In this document: positions 23,961-35,067 of the stretch, in pieces
Position numbering within the stretch: position 1 is the first letter of the stretch
How the letters are laid out: each line of letters opens with the position of its first letter
Assembly (NCBI GenBank): GCA_023627715.1
Contig: JAMAHW010000041.1
Coordinates: 248,001-312,000 of the forward strand
Length of the DNA: 64,000 bases
Direction: 5' to 3'
Source of the DNA: Periconia sp. R9002
Lineage: Eukaryota; Ascomycota; Dothideomycetes; Pleosporales; Periconiaceae
Made by a program: the position numbers and the translations under genes
The notes under the pieces: model-generated
Seen by the model: only the letters and a program-made list of their open reading frames with translations
What the model was told of the DNA's origin: nothing
Database searches by the model: none

Positions 23961-25070
23961 CTATTCGTCATCACTATCCTCCTCCCCCCTCATCATCCTC
24001 CACCAACGACTCTGCTCATCAAGCCCGGACCCATCCACCAAAAGCTTCCACTTCTTATAGAACCAATTCGAGCACTCCCAATTCCGCTTATCCCTCACAA
24101 GCGACGCAGCACGACTAGTTGATCCATGCCCCACGCCCCATACCATCAGCCCTTCATTCTCCATATCCCGCTTCAATTCCTTCTCGTCGAAAGCCGGGGG
24201 GTCCGTAGACAAGAGCATGATGGCCCTATCGCGGAAGATGGGGAACGGTACCATGTCCAGAAACATTCCATGAGCATGCGATCGCTGGAGCGGAGTGGGT
24301 GATAGGTCTGATATGATGGTTTCGGACATGATGAAGCAGGGTTGACGGCGGACGGGACGCTGCACGGCGAACTCGTATGGAGAGACTGTGGTGCTGAAGG
24401 CAGGATCCGTGAGGGGACCTTGCGAAATGAGTAGAGAGAACTGTGTGTGCCAGTACCATGGCGAGATGTCGTCTTCTTTCTGTGCGAGGAAGACTGGGAG
24501 GCCCATGTAGAGAGCGTTCTGGATACGGGCGGCGTAGAAGCCTAGTTTCTGAACGGTGAGGTGATTCTTGTAGGGCGATGGAAGTGAAGAGGTTGTGCTC
24601 TTTTTACTGCTTGATGAATCATGCTGCAGCGCCTCGGAAGCAGAACACTGTAGAGGCGAAGTGGTGCTAGTGCTTGAAGAGGTAGGCTCTTCCACCCCTG
24701 AAGGGGAATCCAGTAGCAGCATGTCCGACAGGAATAAAGGGTCCGTGAATACGCTTTCATTATCCGGTTGGAAGAGACAATCGGGGAAACTGGAATTGCA
24801 CGAGTCTTGTTGCCCACTAGTTGTTCTAGATGAATCCAACAAGCTTTCAAGGTTATGACTGCCGTCGCCGAGCCCGTCAAGCGCCATCTTCCTTCGCTCT
24901 CCTACAAGCAGGGTAAGTCACAGTAATACCATACATTGTATTATATGGTACATACGGTATCGGCGCTGCGCTTCACGATTCTGCCTACGTCGGTCTTCGG
25001 TGAGCTTCCGCTTGCGTACGCATGCTGACACTCGCCTGCCAATGGCTTCGGATGCTAATTGAGCGTCCAT
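23961..25070 (-). CDS. bZIP-type transcription factor with DUF3425 domain
   Basis: Predicted 351-residue protein; exon 1 25070-24956, intron 24955-24902 (GTATGT/GTAG), exon 2 24901-23961. Splicing builds a bZIP basic region, RKRKLTEDRRRQNREAQRRY at about residues 19-38, with the N-x7-R signature (N31, R39). No convincing leucine zipper follows, which is common in fungal DUF3425 proteins. A Ser-rich linker covers about 95-140, and the C-terminal DUF3425 region includes LGFYAARIQNALYMGLP and a WYW segment. It would act as a nuclear DNA-binding regulator; targets are unknown. It is divergent from the SDR gene starting at 25,532 with 461 bp between the starts, so local regulation of that gene is plausible but unproven. 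Confidence 0.88.
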
Positions 25071-25531
25071 GGTGGTAGCACTTGCTGAAGTCTACGATAC
25101 CCACTCAATATCGTGGTGAAAGTGTCTCGTGCTCTTTCGGGGTCAGCGGGAAAAATTCAAAGTAAGCGTAAGCCAGTAAGCCCACAGATACGCTAGCGGT
25201 ATAGAGTATAGCTCACCATCCCTCAGACCCGCTCTTTACCGTGAAAGACAGATGAATATAATAGCTCGACATACTGGTTCGTCTGTATTTGCAAGATATG
25301 TCTTTGAGCAGTTTCCATCGTAAACTATGGCTCCGCGGGGCTTCGGAAGAGAGTTAAGCTTAACGTAAGCCCTGTATAGCTGAACGTGGGATCCACATGG
25401 CTTATTGGACAGTAACAGATGGACGCTGGCCTTGACACAGCATAAAAGACGAGAAGTTCCTTTGAAAATCATAAAAATCAACTGCCATCATCAATCCAAC
25501 CGTCCATCTCTTCTCGCTTTCTTACTTTACA
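25071..25531. promoter_or_regulatory. Shared divergent promoter of bZIP and SDR genes
   Basis: A 461-bp region between two opposed start codons, expected to hold both promoters. I see no TATA box that decides a start and no motif I can assign with confidence. Confidence 0.5.
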
Positions 25532-26476
25532 ATGCCGATGCCATCAAGCGATTTCCCGGTTTTTACCAAGACCTTCCACTCTTCCGTGTATGGAAGCATT
25601 GATCCCACGAGCGCTGCTCTCTCTGCTAGTGGCAAAGTCGTTGTGGTCACTGGCGGTGGTCGAGGCATAGGAAAGGCTATCGCTATTGCCTTCGCCAAAG
25701 CAGGAGCCCGCGCCGTTGTTATCCTTGGCCGTAACGCGGCCACTCTCCAAGCTGCGGAGACGGAAATATCAGGCGTTGCTCAAGCTGGTGGGCATTCAAC
25801 CGCCGTCCGCAGCTTCACGGCCGATGTTACCGACATGGAAGCCATCCTCGGCGTCTTCAAAGCTGTCCGCAATGAGTACAACAAGGTCGATGTTGTCGTC
25901 AACAACGCAGCCGGACTATATCTTGGAACTCTTGAGGCCAGCAACATAGATGACTACTGGAAGACCTTTGAGGTGAACGTCAAGGGCACATTGAACGTGA
26001 TGCAGGCTTCTCTCCAATCCGGATTCGACGGCAACGGCACCGCTCCCGCAACCTTCATCAATATTTCGAGTGTAGGACTCATCATGCCAGCTTTTCCAAC
26101 ATGGTCAAACTACGTCGCAACGAAGCTCGCAGCCTTCAGCATGACACAGTACCTCGCCGCAGAATCAGGTGGCAAGGTTCGCGCTTTCTCCATTCATCCA
26201 GGCAGAGTGGAGACGGACATGGCCAAAGAGAACGGTATTCCAACCTTTGAGGAACCAGGTGCGTTGTTCTCCTCTCTCTCTTGAAAATATTGAAGCTAAA
26301 TGTACACAGAGTTGCCGGGCGCGTTTTGTGTGTGGCTCGCTGCTACGCGCGAGGCCGACTTCCTGCAAGATCGTTTGGTGGCGTGCAATTGGGATGTTGA
26401 TGAGTTGTTACAAATGCGCGAAGAGATCGAAACCAAGGGACTGTTGAAGATGACATTCACGGGGTTGCATATGTAG
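25532..26476 (+). CDS. Short-chain dehydrogenase/reductase, unknown substrate
   Basis: Predicted 297-residue classical SDR; exons 25532-26258 and 26310-26476 (51-bp intron, GTGCGT/ACAG). It has the cofactor motif TGGGRGIG at residues 40-47, NNAAG at 124-128 (an extra Ala against NNAG), the catalytic Ser in INISS near 180, and YVATK with Tyr194 and Lys198. The extra N-terminal 35 residues show no clear targeting signal. Activity is NAD(P)-dependent oxidation or reduction of an alcohol/ketone; the substrate cannot be assigned. The divergent bZIP gene suggests a small regulated unit, but no other biosynthetic enzyme sits next to it. Confidence 0.88.
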
Positions 26477-27079
26477 ACTGTAAGCACTGTACGCTGCCAA
26501 ATATACGTTGCAATTAGGACGTCGATGAGTTACCGCAGATGTGAGGGTGAAGCTTATCACGCAATTCGCTCTTTACGTTTTCTGGCCGGGCTATCTGGAA
26601 GGGTTACATATGTGCATGTAGGCGTATGGAGAATGTGGAATTTGGAATACATGTACTCTGCAGCAATCAATGTGATGGATATTGATCAATGAGCTATCAA
26701 CATTTGAATTGATGTATGTACCTGCTTGGAAACTAAGCATATATCTTGACATCACGGAGATTTGAATGGTCTGAATTACAAACTACTTCTCCCATTGACG
26801 AACTGGGAATGGACTCAGTCTGTTCTGCGTAGCATTAGTACATTTTCTTACATTGTGTTTTTATTTTCACGTTGTGTTGTAAAAATGTACATTGATAGTG
26901 GTGACTACGCGAATTGATCCCCATATCGCGCGTACCCCCTCAGCTACATGCAACTAGGGTAGTTTCAGTACATTTTCACTATCTCAATCTACTAAGCCAT
27001 GTGCTGTCTCGATCAAAGACAACTCTGTGCAACCAATTCGCCTCAGTGCTCTCCCTTAATAGCCTGATGAAAGTCCAAT
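26477..27079. other. Gap with direct repeat copy B
   Basis: 3' region of the SDR gene, then repeat copy B (26,730-26,841), then unrecognised sequence up to the stop of the coiled-coil gene. No gene seen. Confidence 0.5.
26730..26841. repeat. Direct repeat copy B
   Basis: About 112 bp matching copy A at 23,848-23,955. In the best-matching 74 bp most differences are C/T or A/G transitions, running both ways. Copy B lies downstream of the SDR gene and not beside any bZIP coding sequence. Confidence 0.75.
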
Positions 27080-27724
27080 CTAAGGTGCGCAGGTTTTAAA
27101 TAGTTGTCGCACATGCGTCGGTTGGCGACGGACCAAGCTCTTGAACGAACGACAGAGCTCTCCGTACCAACCCCGCCAGGAAATGCGCTCCTGTTGCTCC
27201 ATCCCGACAGAGAAGTCCTCAGAGAGTAGAACCTCCCAAGCCAACATAGCCTGTACATCGAATTTGATCGAGCTGTCGGCAATGACCGACTCGAAACGTC
27301 CCAGCAGCTGATAGAATGAACTACCTGTGATCGTTCTGTTAGTTCCTTATTCGACCTAGAATTGCGTATACGTACATTTGTTTGAGCCCTCGAAAACAAC
27401 CGACAGTAGGTTGAAAGACTGTGCGAGAAGCTTCTCCTTCTCTTCTAGTTTATCCTGGCATTTCTTGAGTTGGGCAGTATCTTCCATTTGTTGCTCAATT
27501 CGTGCCTCTTGAAGCTCTTGTAGCTTCTTCTGCTCCGTCAGAGCTTCCTTTAACTCCTTGTTATTGCGCGAGAGGTTGTCGAGTTGGAGTTCCTTGATTT
27601 CGTTCGACTGTTTTCCTACCTGAGCTGACAAAGCCTCGACTTGAGCCGTGAGCGCTTCGACTTTCTCCAGCAAAATCATATCGGTAGTTGGGTCCATGTT
27701 GGGATACTGTCCAGGCATAGACAT
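27080..27724 (-). CDS. Coiled-coil protein of unknown function
   Basis: Predicted 197 residues; exon 1 27724-27376, intron 27375-27325 (GTACGT/ACAG, 51 bp), exon 2 27324-27080. Residues about 15-100 are a long heptad-rich coiled coil (Leu, Glu, Gln and Lys rich, such as KVEALTAQVEALSAQVGK). Splicing continues the frame into a globular C-terminal half with several Trp residues (ERISWRGWYGELC). No signal peptide or membrane segment. I do not recognise a family; it could be a lineage-restricted gene. The intact frame across a consensus intron supports a real gene. Confidence 0.65.
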
Positions 27725-28099
27725 CTGCTATTTTGATCAGCTGATAAACCAACAACGGTGGTAGAGACGTACTTTGATGAGGGCTTGTATGAGTTTAAAG
27801 CGAGGATCGGGGGCGAGTATCAGGGGACTCGACTATGTGGTTGTATGTGGTTGATGGTAGTAATGAGGAAGGGGGAGAAAGTTTTAGGTAGAGTAAGAGT
27901 TTATAAGTACACTCGAGCGGTTAGTGCCAAGGAACTAAGCGCGCAACAGGTACGTAGTTGGGGGCGGTTGTGGTGAAATGACACTTGTAATAAAGGGAAT
28001 ATATAAGAGTTTTCGAATGTGTTCTGATTTTTAATTGTGAATGCACTTCGCCATCATCTCCTACGGAACAACCTTTGACGTCTCGAAAGCCAACTCATC
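27725..28099. promoter_or_regulatory. Divergent promoter region
   Basis: The 375 bp lie between the opposed starts of the coiled-coil gene and the small secreted protein gene, so this should hold both promoters. No motif assigned. Confidence 0.4.
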
Positions 28100-28672
28100 A
28101 TGCTATCTCAAAGATTTATCGCAGTGCTAGCACTCATCAGCACCACTCTGGGTATTCCAATCCTAGAGGCTTCCACAGCTGCAGTAGGGAGTAAACAAAC
28201 GATGGGCCTGACATGGCCCAGTGCTCCAGGCGACCTTGATCAGCTTTCGAAGCGAAACCTTGACAGAATCGTTCCTCTGAACAATGGAAACCAGGCCGAA
28301 ATCATTGCTACGGCCGGGAGCGGAACATCTGGTTGGACTCCTGACGACTATGCCAACTTGTATGATCAGGCTGGGAGAACACTGGCAGGTGCTATTTCTC
28401 GCAACAATAACCCAAGTGTGGGTCTCTCCTTCACCTTCCGCGATCATAATGGAAGAGACCACGACGTTGACGGTCACGTAACTCCGCAGTCTGGAGCGGG
28501 TGTGTCTATCCAACAAGCTTTTGACAATGTCGGTCGGGCCCTATTGGCATCTGAGGAACTAGCGGACGCTAGCAACACGGGTTTGATTGGTACGACAAGA
28601 AATACAATCAGGGTGCTATTTGGGGCAGCGGCTATCTTCGCTACTTCCATCGAGGTAAACGTCCTTAACTAG
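28100..28672 (+). CDS. Small secreted protein
   Basis: Single-exon 190-residue protein. MLSQRFIAVLALISTTLG is a signal peptide, and a dibasic Lys51-Arg52 in DQLSKRNLD looks like a Kex2-type cleavage site, suggesting a pro-peptide. The mature part is Asn/Gly/Asp rich with no Cys, unlike disulfide-rich effectors. A His/Asp-rich stretch (FRDHNGRDHDVDGH) could bind metal, which is inference. No known domain. Candidate roles are a host-interaction or wall-associated secreted protein; none is shown. Confidence 0.72.
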   Translation: MLSQRFIAVLALISTTLGIPILEASTAAVGSKQTMGLTWPSAPGDLDQLSKRNLDRIVPLNNGNQAEIIATAGSGTSGWTPDDYANLYDQAGRTLAGAISRNNNPSVGLSFTFRDHNGRDHDVDGHVTPQSGAGVSIQQAFDNVGRALLASEELADASNTGLIGTTRNTIRVLFGAAAIFATSIEVNVLN

Positions 28673-29406
28673 CTATGCTATTGCTTCTTTGTTCCGGGGG
28701 TTGGACTGGGATTGAGCCAGGTGCCCCCCCCTACTTAGCAAAGAGGATACCAACTTGAGTGTGAGGAATTTGGAAATGTGGCGAGATAATTGAGTAGGCA
28801 ATTCAAACAATTTCTCGCCGAAGTTACAGAACTTTTGCTCTGATATTATAAGTGTCGCAACCAACAGTGCTTACAGATCACTCCCCTTAACTGTAACAGG
28901 GTAGGGATATATAGAATTGAGGCGGTATGTTGTTGGAATCACGTGATTTTCCCTTTCACTCCTGTGATCAAACAACATTTAAAGCATCAACCTTCTAAGA
29001 GGAGATGTGTGTGAACACGAAGAGGTAAACACGTCTGGTTGTACTTATATAATGTGAAATAGATGCGTTATTTATACGCATGCAGGGTGTTCGCTTCGTT
29101 GGTCTCTGCTTGCTATTTGCTTTGTACATGTACATAGCCGTCTGTGAAGAAACGAAGTGTGGACTCTAGTGGTTTCGCTAACTTTTTATTGCTGTCAAAA
29201 CCGCAAGCAATTAAATTGCTACGAATATGCTGTTAATTGGATCAGGAGATCAAGATTTTTTCGAGTATGACAAGCCACGAGACACGTGTAGGTATTATAG
29301 TCCAAGCTTGTGACCAGTGGACAGAAATCAATATTATTCGTGACCGAAAAACTATCTCAACAGATGCTCCACACCGCCCATGATTCGACACCCCTCTCCA
29401 TGCGAA
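28673..29406. other. Gap before MFS transporter
   Basis: No gene recognised. One CACGTG at about 28,941 and one GTACATGTAC near 29,125. Confidence 0.45.
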
Positions 29407-31120
29407 CTAAATCACATAATTCTTAAACTCCCTCGCGCCAACCCCGCGTTCAAACATGACATCCAACTCCTCAAACGTCCTCCCCTTCATCTCCGGGACG
29501 CGAAACCAGCACCAAATCAAGCAGGGCACACTCAGTCCTCCGAAAAAGAAGCCTAGTTTCCCGCCCAAGTTGGCTTCGTCGGGGTTGATGAGATACGGGA
29601 TCGCGACCGTCATGATGATGCCGACAATGGCTTGTACGGCCGTCGCGACGGCAATCGTTTTGGAACGCACGCGCGTGGCCGAGACTTCGGAGAAGATGGC
29701 ATATGCCACAGGGCCGACACTATCACACCACTGTCAGCCAGATTCTAGAAAGTTAGAAGAGTGACAGCAACTCACCTCCAATCAAACGTAAAGTTCCACA
29801 CCAGCAACAGCGACACCTGCGCCCAGACAGCAGCCGTGGTCCCCACGACATCCAAAATGCCCACCAAAAACATGATAATGATCAGCAGCGTCAATCCCGA
29901 GTTATACAGCACCCTCCTCCCAAACTTCTGCATCAAGTACCACGAGAACACCGTGCTGACCCAGCCCACAGCCAGGAACCCAATCCCCATATTAAACGAC
30001 TGCGTATTATCCAGTCCCACCAGATCGAAAAAGTACGTCCCGTAATTGATCAAGTAAATCCCGCACAGAACCTGCGTGGTGTACACCCCAATCGCAATCT
30101 CCGTCCGTCGCCAGTTCACTTTTTGAAAAACGTCAAGATACGTCGACCCAGCCTCCTGACTCCGCTCCAACCGATCCGTCTCGACAATCTGCGCCAGCGT
30201 CGCCTTCACATTGACGCTCTTCCCGGACAACCTTGTCAGCGCCTTCTCCGCGTCCTCGAGACGTCCCTGGCGCGCCAGCCACCATGGACTCTCGGGCGCA
30301 AAGTACATCCCGGGGAGAATCACCAGCACCCAGAACCACTGCAGCGAAAACGGGATCGAATACGCCCAGTGACTATCCATATCCTTGGTCGCGCGCGTAA
30401 CGCCGTTGCCGAGCAACTGCCCCGTTACAAAGCACAAATTCACATAACTCGTGCTCGTGCTGCGCATCGCGAGGGGCGTGACTTCGGACGCATACGCGGG
30501 CGCAATCACGACAAACGCGCCGAGTACCAATCCCGCCAGCAGTTCCCCCGCGAGGAGCACGTGCAGCGAGCGCGCGAAGAATTGGATGAAGACGAGTCCT
30601 GCGACGGCGATGACGCAGACGTTGAAGGTCCGCTTGCGTCCGTACCATTCCATGGGGTACCCGGCGGCCAGCGCGCCGAGGACTTGACCGATGGGGTTCC
30701 CCATTCCGAGCGAGGTTTGCCATTGCGCGGTGATGATGTAGCCGTCGTCGAAGGGGACGCCGAAGTCGCGCTGGAAGGCTTTGATGTTGAAGAGGTTGCC
30801 GAGGAGTTGGGGGTCGAATGCTGTTTACCGTTAGTTACAGCATTCATCAAGTAGAGTGTTTATCCACGAAACCCGGATCTTGAACCACAGGATGCGGGTT
30901 GGGGAGAGGGAACCGTACACAGCATAATCACCCCCAAACTAAAATACATGCTCCACGCCATCGCTTTCGGATACATCTTCACCGCTTGCCAGAACGTCAA
31001 CGTATGTTCAATCGCGATGGCTTCAGCGACTTCCTCGCGCTCGTACGACCCATCGTCCTGTTGCGTTGACACTTTGCGGACTTCCTCGACGGGCGCGTCT
31101 GTCGCTTGCGGTTTCTCCAT
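29407..31120 (-). CDS. MFS sugar transporter, alpha-glucoside:H+ symporter-like
   Basis: Predicted 519-residue, 12-helix transporter; exons 31120-30919, 30820-29776 and 29719-29407. The start at 31120 is the first ATG in frame, followed by a hydrophilic cytosolic N-terminus. Sugar-porter marks are GYPMEWYGRKRTF after helix 2 (G-x-x-x-D/E-R-x-G-R-K/R type), PESPWWLARQGR before the central loop, and VGPVAYAIFSEV in helix 10, restored by the second intron. Overall spelling resembles maltose/alpha-glucoside permeases (MAL type). It would import a sugar across the plasma membrane with protons; the actual sugar is not readable. It is too far (15 kb) from the rhamnose genes to infer a link. First intron donor is GTACGG, slightly off consensus. 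Confidence 0.88.
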
Positions 31121-32778
31121 GACCTCGCTGCGTCGGTCAGTCACGTAGCGCAAGCCCGTTCAATCTTATGTCATGTATCAATCAATCGTTTAACGTTGCG
31201 TTGTTATTGCGCGCGTGTCGTGTCTCAATTCCCACGGAAAGCAGAGAATGTGAAGCCGGTACGTAGGCACGTCCCAAACCACAACCAAAAAAACAAAATC
31301 GAGAGATCCAGAACAGTCTTTACAAAAAAAAAAAAAAAGGAACGCAAGACATGTATATACTACCTACCCCATTCTTAATAACGTTACATACATATGCAAC
31401 CCATCCATCCACTCCCCATCTCTCACCACACCCGAAGCTTTGATAACCGGTACAGGTACCCCGTTCCTACCTAACCAACCAGGGATACGATACACCGTGC
31501 GGGGCAATCTATCTCCAAGAACCACATCATTGGCCTCCCTCTTCACAGCGGTGGAACGTGAAGGAACGGAACCCCTGTCGGGTCGCGCGGAGGGGGAGGT
31601 TGGGTTTAGGTTTAGTCCGAGTATCTATCACACGACCAGTTCTTTATACCTCAATCCGAGAATGAGAGTTGCGATGTTTGTTTGGTGAGTAGATGGCAGT
31701 GTTGGTGCTGATGCTTTTTCTGGTTTTTCGCTTACCGTATGAAGTGTAGTTCTTCATATATGCATTCAGCCGGGAGAGGGAGAGGGGGAGGGTGTTCGTG
31801 TTTGTTTGTTCGGTCGGTCGCTGACGGTTGAAAGTATGCACGGAAGGATTACCTATTTGAGAGCCGGAGGTTTATCTATTGGTTGGTTGGGGCAAGGGTA
31901 GGGGTGGTGTGGTTAGTCGGGGGGTTTAACATATCGAGTATCTACATGAGTGTCTATCTGTACATAAGTACGCATTGGAATATGTGTTATTATTCTCGTT
32001 TACATCAATGAAGGAGACGAAAACATTAGTCTACGATTTATTTCGCGTTGTAAGCTTGGATGGAGTCGCGTAATTGAGAAAACAATGAAGCCTAGGCGTA
32101 AGAAATCTTGTACGGCATCTAAGCGACTCAGGGAAAGGCTTCTTCACACGTACATACATACCAACCACGTCCTTATCTCTCTGTCCCTTATTTTCGAGTT
32201 AGCGTGTTCGGGGAATTGTATGATTCAGAAACCGGACGGGAGGTGTTTTTATTATCTAGTGAATTTTGGCTATCTGCAAAAACTAACCTTTAGATAACAA
32301 GGTGAGTAGTCGGGCCGGTTGGTAGGTAGATCGATTGATACGCACATGAAAAGTATGAATTGATCATCATCGCAGAGTGTTGGACTACCTACTCAGGGTA
32401 CTAACGCAGGCACAGAAACCACATTGTTAACGTCCTCGTCCAGGTAAACTGTTTGCGCACGTGAATAACTACATATGTACATACATGTAGGAAGGCCGGT
32501 ATGACCATCAATCGGAAAGATAGATACCTAGCTAGATGGATGGAAGGTTCCATCTACCACGCGAAGAAAACGCAAGAAAAATCGTCGTAACAAAGGTAGT
32601 AAGCACAATCGCCTATTTAGTTTCCCATCGGGGCTGATTTGGGAAGTACTACCAATGTCCAAATGCATGTATCAATGTCTCTGCAGAAAGAGGCACAAAA
32701 GCAATATGTCTACGTCTACGTCTACGTATATATCCATGTCTATCCCCGCTTCAAAAATGCGCTCTATACACACCCACA
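31121..32778. other. Gap upstream of MFS gene
   Basis: No gene recognised. It contains an A run (about 31,324-31,338), GTACATACATGTAG-type words near 32,475 and a (TCTACG)3 run near 32,708. It includes the MFS promoter. Confidence 0.45.
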
Positions 32779-33891
32779 CTACCTCTTCTCCAAACCCCTC
32801 TTCTCAATCCTCCTCCTCACATACACCTCCAACGACACTCCCTTGGCCTTGGCACGGACGACATACGCCTCCCTCTCCTCCTTGCTGAGTTTCGCGAGTT
32901 TCGCCGCGACGGCGAGGTCGGAGATTTCGGCTTCACTGTCTTTTCGTTCTGACGTCTTTGCTTTCTTCTGTTTTTCTTTGCGAGGGGTGGAGGAGGATGT
33001 GGTGGTGTTGGTAGACGGTGCGGTGCTGGTGGGAGGAGGAACTTCGGGGGTTGTTGTTGTTGGGGAGGTGGACGTGATGAAGTCCATTGTTTGTTGGAGT
33101 ATGTTCCAATTTTGGAGTACGTCCTCCCTCGTTTTCCACTTTTTTAAGTTTGGGATTTTGTCGCCTTGTAAGACTGCGTCGACGATTTTCTCCTTTCGTA
33201 ATTCTTCGAATGCGAGGTTCGCGGCTTGTTTGCGGGTTTTCTTGGCTGCTTTGCGCGCCGTGGACGTAGTTTGTTCGGCTGGTGTTGTTGTTGCAGCGGG
33301 CGTACACGTTCCGGACGACGACGAGGACGAAGATGTAGAGGACGAAGGATACGGGCCGTACACTCCCTTCTTCTCATTCGCCTTCACAACCTTGCGGACG
33401 GATCTCTCGGTGCGTTTGATGAAGGAACGAAATGTCGATGTTTGAGACGGTGTGAGGGGTCCTAGGGGAGTTTGTACCGTTTCCTCCTTTATCGCCACTT
33501 TCTTCTTCTTTTTCGCACTCTCAGCATCCCCCCCATCATCCCTCTTCCTCTTCCCCGCACCCTCCTCCGCACCAACAACCCCAATCGTCCCCGTCAACCC
33601 CTCCCCTTTCACAAAAAAGCCGTACAGTCCTCCACTCCTCACGCCCTTGGCGCGGATCGAGCTTAATGTCGTCTCGGCGCCCTTGCCGGTGCCGATGTTC
33701 CGTAAACTCTCATCGAACGCGCGCATCCACCATTGATCGTCGGTCGTGTGTGCGGCGCGCTTCTTGCCGAGCCCGAGTGTGTCGAGTTTGTGCGAGATGA
33801 GGAGCGGTTTGACGATGCCGCGGTTGCTAGTGTCGAGGGAGTGGCCAGTACCGCGCCAGCCTTGGCGCATAAGGAGGACTTGCGGGTCCAT
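32779..33891 (-). CDS. TMA23: Nucleolar G-patch-type ribosome biogenesis protein TMA23
   Basis: Single-exon 370-residue protein. The N-terminus reads MDPQVLLMRQGWRGTGHSLD, then IVKPLLISHKLDTLGLGKK and QWWMRAFDESLRNIG, which follow the Tma23 family in order; FFVKGEGLTGTIG near residue 92 matches the conserved block of the yeast protein. The remainder is Lys-rich with KKKKK and Ser/Thr/Pro-rich linkers, fitting nucleolar localisation. Longer than the roughly 210-residue yeast protein because of the low-complexity tail. A short C-terminal block (KLSKEEREAYVVRAKAKG) looks conserved. Role: assembly of the small ribosomal subunit, by family. Divergent from the SDR at 34,186. Confidence 0.87.
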   Translation of the reverse strand: MDPQVLLMRQGWRGTGHSLDTSNRGIVKPLLISHKLDTLGLGKKRAAHTTDDQWWMRAFDESLRNIGTGKGAETTLSSIRAKGVRSGGLYGFFVKGEGLTGTIGVVGAEEGAGKRKRDDGGDAESAKKKKKVAIKEETVQTPLGPLTPSQTSTFRSFIKRTERSVRKVVKANEKKGVYGPYPSSSTSSSSSSSGTCTPAATTTPAEQTTSTARKAAKKTRKQAANLAFEELRKEKIVDAVLQGDKIPNLKKWKTREDVLQNWNILQQTMDFITSTSPTTTTPEVPPPTSTAPSTNTTTSSSTPRKEKQKKAKTSERKDSEAEISDLAVAAKLAKLSKEEREAYVVRAKAKGVSLEVYVRRRIEKRGLEKR

Positions 33892-34185
33892 TTTTCTCTC
33901 GCGCGCGCGGGGGCGTCTTGTTCAGTTTGTGAGGGTGAGGAAAGGTGGTGGTCTGTTGTGGGAGAGGGTTCGGCGGAGAAATTTTTGTGGGGGCTGCATG
34001 GCGGGTTCGAAATCTTGGCGTTTTCCCTTTTTTTCTGGTATTGTACAAGCCGAGGTTCGTGGGGAGAGATGATCCGCTCCGAAGTCATCATAGTCGGTTT
34101 GCACATGTCACTTTCTACTTCACATGAGATTGCATATATCTTAACACTTCATACCCACAAGAGTTGCATTATCTAGCTACTGACC

Positions 34186-35020
34186 ATGAAGATCGCCGAC
34201 CGCACCTTCATCATCTCGGGCGGTGCATCCGGGCTGGGCCTCGCAACAGCTCGCGACCTACACTCCCACGGCGCCTATGTCTCGCTGCTCGACCTCAACG
34301 GCGACGCGGGTGCCGAAATTGTGAGCTCCCTCGGCTCGCGCTCCAAATTCTTCGAGGTCGACGTCTCAGATACGGATTCCATCGCTAAGGCCATCGAGGG
34401 CACCGTGGCATGGGTCAAGGAGTCGGGCAAGGCCATCGGGGGTGTGGTCGCGGGTGCAGGTGTAGGCCTACCGGGGACGATTATCGACAAGAAGAACGAG
34501 CCGCTTGCCATCTCGAGCATAGATTTTGTGTTGAATATTAATTTGAGGGGGACGCTGGATTTGATCCGTCAGGCGCTGCCTTATATGACAACGAACGAGC
34601 CGTACGGGCCTGACGGCGAGAGAGGCGTGCTTATCATGATCGCGAGCTCGGCGGCGTTTGATGGGCAGATGGGACAGGTTGCGTATGCGGCGAGTAAAGG
34701 CGCGGTGGCTGCGTTGACGTTACCGCTTGCAAGGGATTTGTCGAGGTTTGGGATCCGCGCCGTCACGATTGCGCCCTCGCTGTTTGACTCGAATATGACC
34801 AAGATGCTGAGCGCCAAGGTGAAGCAGAGTTTGGTGAGTATTCCGAAACATCCTACTTCAACCCTGCTGACTATTGCAGACAAACGCCATGGAATTTCCA
34901 AAGAGGGCAGGCCAGCCGGAGGAGTTTGCGAGGGTGGTACGGGACTCGGTGGAGAATTCGATGCTGAACGGCACCGTGATACGGCTGGACGGGGCCATGC
35001 GCATGCCGGCGAGGCTGTAA
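34186..35020 (+). CDS. SDR of the 17-beta-HSD10 / 3-hydroxyacyl-CoA dehydrogenase type-2 kind
   Basis: Predicted 262 residues; exons 34186-34833 and 34880-35020 (46-bp intron GTGAGT/GCAG). SGGASGLG lies at residues 11-18, the acidic LLDLNGD at the end of strand 2 favours NAD over [22 protein letters not shown] carries the catalytic Ser, Tyr and Lys, and the C-terminus ends in [11 protein letters not shown]. These patterns are typical of type-2 3-hydroxyacyl-CoA dehydrogenases acting in branched-chain and short-chain acyl-CoA oxidation. No clear mitochondrial presequence precedes the Rossmann fold. Convergent with UTP11; the two stops are only 47 bp apart. Confidence 0.87.
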
Positions 35021-35067
35021 ATCTCCGTAGCTACCCAATCCCAAAAACAAATTCTAGCATTGAGTGT

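Noticed and set aside
29407..31120. MFS gene as the rhamnose transporter of the lraA/lraB pair
   Set aside because: It is about 14.5 kb away and its spelling is closer to alpha-glucoside permeases; no evidence of linkage.
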